Source of the DNA: Rickettsiaceae bacterium 4572_127
Lineage (GTDB): Bacteria > Pseudomonadota > Alphaproteobacteria > Rs-D84 > NBLK01
Length of the DNA stretch: 7,310 nucleotides
Assembly (NCBI GenBank): GCA_002084505.1
Contig: NBLK01000044.1
Coordinates: 1 to 7,310 of the forward strand
Reading direction: 5' to 3'
In this document: piece after piece, positions 1-4,863 of the stretch
Layout of the letters: each line of letters begins with the position of its first letter
How positions within the stretch are numbered: position 1 is the stretch's first letter
The notes under the pieces: generated by a model
Seen by the model: only the letters and a program-made list of their open reading frames with translations
What the model was told of the DNA's origin: nothing
Database searches by the model: none
Translations under genes and position numbers: made by a program

Positions 1-4
1 TTTT

Positions 5-412
5 TCAAGTATTATTTTTCAGAAAGTTTTCTAATTTTTCATAAGTTTCTTGGAATTTAATCAAGTAATTTTTTATGCGATTGAAGATTTCTTTTGCAGT
101 TTTTTCGTCATAAACATGTGAAACTAAATTACGATCTTTTAACATATTTAGCCAAAAACTTTCATCTTGAATCCACTTTCTTTGATATGCAAATTGCATT
201 ACTTCACGAGGGCTAATTGCTTCAACTTCCAGTGTTTTTAGCAATCTTTTCATAGTTTTCCAAGTTAGTTCAATAGTAAATTCAAATCTTTGAATCGTAG
301 CATCTCGCACAATATCAGTTTCTTTTTCATTAAGAATTTCAGCTAATTTTGTTATAGCGCTCTTCAAATTTTCTAAGTAAATTTTTGAATTTTCAGTTTG
401 ATTTCTGCTCAT
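5..412 (-). CDS. HepT-like HEPN protein (HI0074-type nucleotidyltransferase substrate-binding protein), probable toxin
   Basis: Small, mostly alpha-helical protein of 135 residues if started at the ATG at 412. It carries the HEPN RNase signature RX4HXY near residues 94-101 (R94, H99, Y101 in the stretch RNLVSHVYD). An early segment with FEFTIELTWKTMK matches my knowledge of the HI0074 branch of nucleotidyltransferase substrate-binding proteins. In characterised MNT/HepT pairs the HEPN partner is an RNase toxin whose motif tyrosine is nucleotidylated by the MNT partner. That role is inferred here; the motif is seen. The frame also has a TTG six bases upstream (418). I prefer the ATG because a purine-rich site (AAGGAAAGG, 419-427) sits 6 nt before it and directly abuts the TTG. 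The start overlaps the end of the nucleotidyltransferase gene by 20 nt, implying coupled translation. The stop codon is TGA, 4 nt from the window edge. Confidence 0.85.
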   Translation of the reverse strand: MSRNQTENSKIYLENLKSAITKLAEILNEKETDIVRDATIQRFEFTIELTWKTMKRLLKTLEVEAISPREVMQFAYQRKWIQDESFWLNMLKDRNLVSHVYDEKTAKEIFNRIKNYLIKFQETYEKLENFLKNNT

Positions 413-698
413 AAACAACCTTTCCTTCTCTTAAGATATTTTGCTTAAAAACACCATTTTTCAAATTATCCAAGTGAATTAAATCTATTTTAGTCAAAGT
501 GTCTGCCTCTTCATTTAAGTAAAAATAAATTTTAGTAAACTCGCTTTCGGTTAGCTTTGGAGCCAAAATAGCCAAGTCTAAATCTGAACTTTTAGTATTT
601 TCATTTCGTGCATAAGAGCCAAAAACTAGAATTTTTTCTATTTTTTTATTAAGCGAAAGTTTCTTAAAAAAACGATAATCTTCTAATTTTTTTTCCAT
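393..698 (-). CDS. MNT-type minimal nucleotidyltransferase (MntA-like), probable antitoxin
   Basis: A 101-residue minimal nucleotidyltransferase of the DNA polymerase beta superfamily. The defining GSX10DXD motif is complete: G27-S28, ten residues, then D39-x-D41 (VFGSYAR ... SSDLDLAI). A third acidic residue of the catalytic triad is probably D72 in KIDLIHLD. The protein is about the usual length for stand-alone MNT proteins. In studied MNT/HepT systems this enzyme transfers AMP units to the HEPN partner's tyrosine and so neutralises it; I infer the same job because the HEPN gene follows with a 20-nt overlap. The ATG at 698 lies 3 nt after the xseB stop. A GAGG site at 707-710 sits within the xseB 3' end with 8-nt spacing. 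The stop is TGA. With both active-site motifs intact, the pair looks functional rather than decayed. Confidence 0.88.
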   Translation of the reverse strand: MEKKLEDYRFFKKLSLNKKIEKILVFGSYARNENTKSSDLDLAILAPKLTESEFTKIYFYLNEEADTLTKIDLIHLDNLKNGVFKQNILREGKVVYEQKSN

Positions 699-701
699 TT
701 T

Positions 702-923
702 TTAAGCCTCAAATTTTTCAGCAATTGGTTTTCCAGCAGGTGATAGAGTGATTTTTTCTATTTTCATTTTAGCGGATTGAAGTTTTTCTTCACAGATTTT
801 TTTCAATTTTACACCTTCCTCATAAAGCCAAACTGCATTTTCTAGTTTCACTTCAGCTGAATCCATTTTTTGAATTATTTCTTCCAACTTAGCCATTGCT
901 TCTTCAAATGATAAATTATCCAC
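702..923 (-). CDS. xseB: Exodeoxyribonuclease VII small subunit
   Basis: A 73-residue protein with the typical XseB opening (SFEEAMAKLEEIIQKMDS) followed by LENAVWLYEEGVKL and a lysine/glutamate-rich helix; length and pattern match the family. XseB is the small, multi-copy helical subunit that binds the XseA catalytic subunit to form exonuclease VII, which degrades single-stranded DNA in the cytoplasm during repair. No xseA is present in this window, so the large subunit must be encoded elsewhere if the enzyme works. The start is GTG at 923, not the internal ATG at 896, because the conserved SFEEA opening lies before that ATG and a perfect GGAGG sits 5 nt upstream. The gene overlaps the ndk 3' end by 8 nt, so expression is probably coupled to ndk. 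Confidence 0.93.
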   Translation of the reverse strand: MDNLSFEEAMAKLEEIIQKMDSAEVKLENAVWLYEEGVKLKKICEEKLQSAKMKIEKITLSPAGKPIAEKFEA

Positions 924-1497
924 AACAACCTCCGATTCTATTTCCGCGAGCGTTTTTTTCTGGGTTGAAATCAGGAAACCATAGAGAAATTTCGTCTTTG
1001 GCTTCGCTTACTTCGCCTGATGCATGCAATAGATTTATGATAGAGCGTTTTTCTAGTGCAGCGAGATCTTTTGTGTCTGCAGAATATGAAGCACGAATAG
1101 TTCCCGGTGCTGGCTCATAAACATCTCCGACTAGTCTGCGAACAACTTTTACTGCATTATTTCCAGTTAAAATCATAGCGATTATCGGCCCTGCCTGTAA
1201 GTATGTTACTAGCTGATCCACAACAATCTGCCCTAGCTTTACAGCTTCATCTGTTCCGTAGAAATCTTTGGCGTCTAGTCCCATTTTAGCGTAGTCAGAT
1301 TTTACAAATCCACCGACTTTATTTTTCCAGACATCGTCTTTTAGATAGTGCTGGCGAAGTTTTTTTTCTTCTGCGAAATGAATGTATTTCATTTCTGAAA
1401 TAGTCATTTGAGCGTCTTCAAATGTTTGAGTTATTTTTCCTACCAATCCGCGACTTAGCGCATCTGGCTTGAATATTACGAATGTATTTTCTATCAT
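916..1497 (-). CDS. ndk: Nucleoside diphosphate kinase, long form
   Basis: Catalyses phosphate transfer between nucleoside tri- and diphosphates through a phosphohistidine, balancing NTP and dNTP pools in the cytoplasm. The N-terminus (FVIFKPDALSRGLVG) holds the family lysine K10. The stretch GPIIAMILTGNNAVKVVRRL and PGTIRASY are the conserved core. The phosphate-accepting histidine is H158 in NLLHASGEVSEA, with HAS in place of the more common HGS. At 193 residues it is about 45-50 longer than the ordinary ~145-residue enzyme. The extra length is mainly around residues 55-95, between the HYL and AGPII segments, plus a short insert before the active site and a tail ending in GGCCG. The start ATG has GGGAG at 1503-1507, 5 nt upstream. 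The base composition is visibly richer in G+C than its neighbours, as is common for highly expressed genes. Its 3' end overlaps xseB. Confidence 0.95.
   Translation of the reverse strand: MIENTFVIFKPDALSRGLVGKITQTFEDAQMTISEMKYIHFAEEKKLRQHYLKDDVWKNKVGGFVKSDYAKMGLDAKDFYGTDEAVKLGQIVVDQLVTYLQAGPIIAMILTGNNAVKVVRRLVGDVYEPAPGTIRASYSADTKDLAALEKRSIINLLHASGEVSEAKDEISLWFPDFNPEKNARGNRIGGCCG
929..933 (-). promoter_or_regulatory. Shine-Dalgarno site setting the GTG start of xseB
   Basis: Read on the minus strand this is GGAGG followed by TTGTT and the GTG start at 923. It lies entirely inside the last codons of ndk, so ndk translation runs over the xseB start signal. It is the strongest of the ribosome binding sites seen in the leftmost block and is what decides the GTG start. 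Confidence 0.75.
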
Positions 1498-1511
1498 TTT
1501 TTCTCCCTTTT

Positions 1512-1652
1512 TTATTTTGTTAAAATTTCTAATTCTGGATTAAAAATCAGCAGTGGTTTTATAACGATATTATCTTTCATTTTTTGAATTATTTTATTCC
1601 TAAAAGTATTTTTTTTGATAGAAATTTGTAATAAAAAATTAGTATATGTCAT
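1512..1652 (-). CDS. Possible 46-residue small protein filling the gap before ndk
   Basis: The 160-bp gap between the adenylate-kinase-like gene and ndk is almost wholly covered by one open frame. Its ATG is at 1652, 5 nt after the preceding stop codon, and its TAA lies 14 nt before the ndk ATG. The product starts MTYTNFLLQISIKKNTFRNK and ends KPLLIFNPELEILTK; it is basic in the middle and hydrophobic near the end, with no motif I recognise. No clear Shine-Dalgarno site precedes it, although the close upstream stop could allow re-initiation. A chance frame of this length is quite possible in such AT-rich DNA. The alternative is plain spacer carrying an ndk promoter, but no convincing -35/-10 pair was found. 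Confidence 0.22.
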   Translation of the reverse strand: MTYTNFLLQISIKKNTFRNKIIQKMKDNIVIKPLLIFNPELEILTK

Positions 1653-1657
1653 GTCAG

Positions 1658-2284
1658 CTAAAAAAGAGTTTTTTTTAACTCAATTGAATCTTGGTTTGAG
1701 GAAAAAGAAGAAAACTTTAAATTTAATTTTCCAAATGTTTCTAAAATAAGGTCTTCTTGTTTTTTAAAATTTTTATCTCTTGTATGAACATCTTTGTCTT
1801 CCTCTTTGCAGACTAGTTTTGTTTGGCATGTATCACATTGTCCTTCTGTTTTTGGTTTCATAGTTTTTTTATTGTAAACTATTTTACAACTAGGGCAAAC
1901 GATTCTATTTTTTATCTTAGATAAATCTTGCTCATTAAAATGCAGAAAAGTTAAGTCATGTTTAGAATCAATTAGCTCATTGAAGCTTTCTAAATGCTCT
2001 GGGGTTCTAGGAAATCCATCTATAATAACAGCTTCTTTATCTGTACTATTAATGGAGTTTATTTTATCAATAATCAAATTAACAATTTTAGGATTTTCAT
2101 CAATTTTATCAACAGTGCATTTGCCTTTCATATAATTTTCAAAAATTTCTTTAAAAGACGGGGCTACTTTTACTAATGGACCTATATAAATTGGTTCAAT
2201 TATAGTTTTTGAAGTGGAAATTAAACTTTGAATAAAAGTTGTTTTTCCTGTTCCTGTTGCTCCAAATATACAAATAATTTTCAT
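1658..2284 (-). CDS. Adenylate-kinase-like P-loop nucleotide kinase with four-cysteine LID
   Basis: A 208-residue protein with adenylate kinase architecture: P-loop GATGTGKT (8-15), central DGFPRTPEHLESF (DGFPR at 89-93), and a LID segment with C130-x2-C133 and C150-x2-C153, the pattern of zinc-binding adenylate kinases. These enzymes interconvert ATP+AMP and 2 ADP. The protein is divergent. The usual N-terminal STGDxxR AMP-site motif is replaced around residues 33-39 by YIGPLVK. After the LID the usual LxxRxDD reads LVCKEED, and the usual two arginines of VRxRL are reduced to one (VHTRD). AMP specificity is therefore doubtful; it may act on another nucleoside monophosphate or be a paralogue of a standard Adk encoded elsewhere. 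The ATG has AAGGAG 4 nt upstream. It is on the same strand as, but 160 nt from, ndk. Confidence 0.8.
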   Translation of the reverse strand: MKIICIFGATGTGKTTFIQSLISTSKTIIEPIYIGPLVKVAPSFKEIFENYMKGKCTVDKIDENPKIVNLIIDKINSINSTDKEAVIIDGFPRTPEHLESFNELIDSKHDLTFLHFNEQDLSKIKNRIVCPSCKIVYNKKTMKPKTEGQCDTCQTKLVCKEEDKDVHTRDKNFKKQEDLILETFGKLNLKFSSFSSNQDSIELKKTLF

Positions 2285-2288
2285 CTGT

Positions 2289-2294
2289 CTCCTT
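2289..2294 (-). promoter_or_regulatory. Shine-Dalgarno site of the adenylate-kinase-like gene
   Basis: Minus-strand AAGGAG followed by ACAG and the ATG at 2284. It overlaps the TAA stop (2293-2295) of a short upstream open stretch, an arrangement normally seen between adjacent translated genes. Confidence 0.6.
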
Positions 2295-2385
2295 ATTTTC
2301 TATCTTCGTTTAGTAAAAATCTACCTGTTTTGTATGTTTCAAAGTCGTGTTTTCTCAGATAAAGCTCTATATATCCCAATGGAAC
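2293..2385 (-). pseudogene. Possible 3' remnant of a lost gene upstream of the kinase
   Basis: A 30-codon open stretch reading VPLGYIELYLRKHDFETYKT and then GRFLLNEDRK before a TAA that overlaps the Shine-Dalgarno of the next gene. The composition (charged helix, then GRFLL) looks like protein rather than random AT-rich DNA, and its stop position mimics an operon junction. There is no ATG, only a TTG at codon 3 without a binding site, and the frame is closed immediately upstream by several stops. I cannot assign a family; an acetyltransferase-like C-terminus is one guess from the LGY-type opening. The rest of the gap (2386-2442) holds nothing I can identify. Confidence 0.25.
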
Positions 2386-2442
2386 TTATTATTCTTATTG
2401 AAAACTAGCACTAAGACAATTTGAAATCAAGTTTTTTATTAA

Positions 2443-3618
2443 CTAATCATACTTAAAGATTTTGAAGAATAGGGGAAACAAAAGCAAGCGACATCCAACG
2501 GCAAAAAGAAGGGCAAATCTCAGCGAAAAAGCATCGGCTATCCAACCTAATAAAATACCAAAAAGAGCATAAGACAATGAGCCAAAGATAGAAATCAAAC
2601 TCTCCATTGTAGCTCTTTGTTTATCTGTAAATTCCTTATGTAACAAAGAGCTCTTCGCCACCCCTCGAATCGGAGTAGTGTCGTCTCCAAGTTGTATCAA
2701 AAAAGGAGAAAGAATTGACGGAAAAATATATCCAACTGCCTGCAATGGGATTGAAAAAAAATCACATTTTAAGAAAGTTTTTAAGTATCCAAATTTTTTA
2801 ATTATAGAATGAGCAAAGTGGGAGGCAAAGCTTTGAATAAATAAATTTCCAGCCATAAATAATCCAAACATAGAAAAAGGTAAAAACATTTTGAAAAAGA
2901 CTCTTGATAGTCTTCTTGGGGATCCGATAAATCCTCTTTCTAACACCGAAATCATTGCTAAAAGTCGGAGTCTTTTATTAGTTCTAAATAATTTTATAGC
3001 TTTTATTAGATGTGCAATTGCTCCGCTAAATGATATTTTCTCTTTATGATAAGTTGTAATATCTTTTAGAAAGAAACCAACAGAAAAAGTAATAAATCTC
3101 TGTAATCCTATAAAATAAATTACATATAAAATGTGAAAATAATGAGCTAACAATCCAGAGACAATTAAAGAAATTCCAAGGTAAATAAACTTCACACTTC
3201 CAAAGGCTCCTAGATATTTTGAGTAGTTTTTATCTTCCCCTATTTTTTTTAAGTTATCGTGTAGAAGAGCTGTCGTATTTCCACTATTAAAAGCCGTTCC
3301 AATAGATTGAAAAACAGCACCTATAAATAAAAATTGATAGTTATACCAGCCTAAAACATAAAAAATAAATGAGATAATGAGAGAAAAAGAACCTGCTAAG
3401 TATGTCCATTTTCTTCCCAAAAAACGATCAGAAATTATTCCTGTAGGAACTTCGCTTATGGCTAAAGTTAATTTAATAACTAGGAAAAGATTCATAGTTA
3501 TTAGATACGAATCAGTGACCATCATAAAAAAAATTGTTTCAAAAAAAGCCAGTGGGGAGTTCTGTAATGCAATTATCCAAGATAAGACTTTTAAGTTTCT
3601 AGTTTTTTTTAATTTCAT
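2443..3618 (-). CDS. Major facilitator superfamily (MFS) transporter
   Basis: An inner-membrane secondary transporter of 391 residues from the ATG at 3618. It is built of alternating hydrophobic helices separated by basic loops and is near the usual ~400-residue, 12-helix MFS size. The diagnostic motif A loop after helix 2 is present near residues 60-70 (G60, D64-R65, G68-R69-K70 in TGIISDRFLGRK). The C-terminal half has a pattern familiar from drug-exporter-like MFS proteins, with DKQRATMESLISIFGS followed by a glycine-rich helix and a short DAFSLR loop. The substrate cannot be told. A GTG at 3633 would add five residues (MKKLK); neither start has a good ribosome binding site, and both lie just past the acetyltransferase stop (gaps of 21 or 6 nt), so translation probably depends on coupling. 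No terminator hairpin was found after the stop. Confidence 0.88.
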   Translation of the reverse strand: MKLKKTRNLKVLSWIIALQNSPLAFFETIFFMMVTDSYLITMNLFLVIKLTLAISEVPTGIISDRFLGRKWTYLAGSFSLIISFIFYVLGWYNYQFLFIGAVFQSIGTAFNSGNTTALLHDNLKKIGEDKNYSKYLGAFGSVKFIYLGISLIVSGLLAHYFHILYVIYFIGLQRFITFSVGFFLKDITTYHKEKISFSGAIAHLIKAIKLFRTNKRLRLLAMISVLERGFIGSPRRLSRVFFKMFLPFSMFGLFMAGNLFIQSFASHFAHSIIKKFGYLKTFLKCDFFSIPLQAVGYIFPSILSPFLIQLGDDTTPIRGVAKSSLLHKEFTDKQRATMESLISIFGSLSYALFGILLGWIADAFSLRFALLFAVGCRLLLFPLFFKIFKYD

Positions 3619-3639
3619 TTTTAATTTCTTCACTGCTTT

Positions 3640-4434
3640 TTATTTTAAAATAAATGTTTTAGTTTTTTGAACAACTTCATATCCAAGTCTTTTATATGTA
3701 TTTATTCCCCCTTCTTCAGCAGAAAGACAAATCGTTTTATAATTTTGCTCCTGTGCTTCTAATAATAATTTTGTCATAATTATTGAGGCATATCTATTCC
3801 CTCTGTGTTCTTCTAATGTGGCGATATTTTCGCTAGAAAAATAATCAAATGCAAAATATGATCCAGTTGAAACAGCAATGTCTCCATTGTATAAAACAAA
3901 AGCATTTATGCGAGAGTTGGTTGATTCTAATATAGTTTTATCAAAGAACCCAAATCTTTTTTCAATTATAGACAGGTCATGATTAAACCCTTTTGATAAA
4001 ATAAATTTATAGTCTTTAAGACTTTTTTCATCGGAGACTTTTTTGAGATTAAGATTCGAATTAATTACTAAATCAGATTTAGAAAGTTTTTTTCCAACAT
4101 ATTTCATGTCTGCACAAATACCACCTTTTTGTTTAAAATTATTATAAAGCAAAAGATCTTCAACAGGTGAATCAGCCGAGACTTTAACTCTAAAATCAGA
4201 GCCTTCATAGAATTTTAATATGTTTTTTAAGTCATTCTCATCGAAGTTATTACTAAGAATATGTGTCATATTAAAAAGGGCATGTATAGATGGTTTGGTT
4301 TTCATAGAGTAATAATTATCGGTTAATTTTTCAACTAAATCAAAATTGTTTTCTTTCCCTAAATATCTTAATGTCTCATAGACCGTATATCTTGAAGGAT
4401 CTATTTTTTTGGGAAATAAAGTTTTAGCAGTCAT
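3640..4434 (-). CDS. GNAT family N-acetyltransferase with an extra N-terminal domain
   Basis: A 264-residue cytoplasmic protein. The C-terminal half (about 125-264) is a GNAT acetyl-CoA-dependent transferase. A strand ends in IATLEEHRGNRYASIIMTKL (HRGNRYAS at 210-217, corresponding to the acetyl-CoA pyrophosphate loop RGxGxA, with arginine at the middle glycine position). It is followed by ICLSAEEGGINTYKRLGYE, the usual Y..LGY ending. The N-terminal half (about 50-115) ends in FRVKVSADSPVEDLLLYNNF and looks like a second, degenerate GNAT-type half, as in tandem GNAT proteins. The acceptor substrate is unknown. The ATG has AAGGAG 6 nt upstream (4441-4446). It is the first gene of a unit with the MFS transporter directly behind it; modification plus export of one compound is a plausible but unproven link. 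Confidence 0.85.
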   Translation of the reverse strand: MTAKTLFPKKIDPSRYTVYETLRYLGKENNFDLVEKLTDNYYSMKTKPSIHALFNMTHILSNNFDENDLKNILKFYEGSDFRVKVSADSPVEDLLLYNNFKQKGGICADMKYVGKKLSKSDLVINSNLNLKKVSDEKSLKDYKFILSKGFNHDLSIIEKRFGFFDKTILESTNSRINAFVLYNGDIAVSTGSYFAFDYFSSENIATLEEHRGNRYASIIMTKLLLEAQEQNYKTICLSAEEGGINTYKRLGYEVVQKTKTFILK

Positions 4435-4458
4435 AGAATTCTCCTTTTTATGTGATTT

Positions 4459-4486
4459 AATATAAGAGATTTTTAGCAGATATTAA
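4459..4486 (-). promoter_or_regulatory. Candidate promoter for the GNAT-MFS unit
   Basis: On the minus strand TTAATA (4481-4486, four of six matches to TTGACA) lies 16 nt before TATATT (4459-4464, five of six matches to TATAAT). Transcription would begin near 4452, just before the AAGGAG site of the acetyltransferase. The region is AT-rich, so chance matches are likely. Confidence 0.35.
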
Positions 4487-4532
4487 CTTTGATGTAAAGA
4501 GTAATTTTTTTCTTTTTTTTCTTCTATTTTTG

Positions 4533-4541
4533 TGATATACT
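4533..4541 (+). promoter_or_regulatory. Candidate extended -10 promoter reading toward murB
   Basis: TGATATACT is TGN joined directly to TATACT (five of six matches to TATAAT), preceded by a T-rich run and no good -35 box, as expected of an extended -10 promoter. Transcription would begin near 4548, leaving a leader of about 315 nt before murB. It lies back-to-back with the leftward candidate promoter at 4459-4486. Confidence 0.4.
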
Positions 4542-4618
4542 TTGTAATATAGTAAAACTAAATACTAATTTAATGTTTATTATTTATTATATCATGTTAG
4601 TTTTTAACTTTATGATAA

Positions 4619-4862
4619 ACAACTTTTAAGTTATTTTTGTTGCTTTTCAACAATTTAAGTGAAAATGGGTCATACCCAATTCCACTGAAACCGATTGATT
4701 CAAGCTACTAATTTATCAAGAGAAAATTGTATGTATTTTAAAATTTATAATTGGAGTGACTCAGTGTTACATAATGAAAGAGGACGAGGTGGAGCAACAG
4801 CAAATCCACCAGAATGCAATAGTGCTCAGGCTGATAATAAAATTGTGATTATGTATAGATAA
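4619..4862 (+). pseudogene. Possible frameshifted remnant of a small secreted or pilin-like protein
   Basis: Two overlapping frames read like pieces of one protein. The first (4619-4708, closed by TAA at 4709-4711) gives a hydrophobic FKLFLLLFNN followed by LSENGSYPIPLKPIDSSY. The NGSYP segment resembles the Y..NGSYP region common in type IV pilin-like proteins. The second (open from 4689, ATG at 4731, stop 4860-4862) gives 43 residues from MYFKIYNWSDSVLHNE through GATANPPECNSAQADNKIV to IMYR. It is less AT-rich than its surroundings and has a composition typical of extracellular tails. A single frameshift between 4689 and 4708 would join them. No prepilin leader (GFTLIE type) is visible upstream. 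The 43-residue frame could alternatively be a real small gene, since its stop is 1 nt before the murB ATG. Confidence 0.3.
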
Positions 4863-4863
4863 G

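Larger units (their letters stand above)
4435..4863. other. 429-bp divergent intergenic region
   Basis: This is the longest stretch without a confident gene. It separates the leftward GNAT-MFS unit from rightward murB. From left to right it holds the acetyltransferase ribosome binding site and candidate promoter, a T-rich run, a rightward extended -10 element, very AT-rich DNA with many stops (about 4545-4615), and then protein-like stretches in two plus-strand frames (4619-4711 and 4689-4862). Two small inverted repeats occur: TTGTTG/CAACAA at 4637-4653 and TGGGT/ACCCA at 4666-4678. Neither is followed by a T-run that would make it a terminator. I see no tRNA or recognised riboswitch. Confidence 0.6.

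Noticed and set aside
896..1120. 74-codon plus-strand frame opposite ndk
   Set aside because: It lies wholly antisense to the strongly conserved 3' part of ndk and the xseB start, with no recognisable product.
1655..1675. AAAAAAGAGTTTTTTTT as a terminator after the kinase gene
   Set aside because: The symmetry is only A/T runs with no G+C stem, and on the minus strand it lies inside the coding end of the gene.
1994..2176. 60-codon plus-strand frame opposite the adenylate-kinase-like gene
   Set aside because: Antisense shadow of a recognised gene; the product is low-complexity Asn/Phe-rich.
3377..3670. 97-codon plus-strand frame opposite the MFS gene
   Set aside because: Antisense to the conserved motif A region of the transporter; no family features.
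4637..4653. TTGTTG/CAACAA hairpin as a terminator or riboswitch element
   Set aside because: A six-base stem with no following T-run and no conserved aptamer features; expected by chance in AT-rich DNA.
4666..4678. TGGGT-CAT-ACCCA inverted repeat as an operator
   Set aside because: Only five base pairs with a three-base loop, single copy, and inside a protein-like reading frame.
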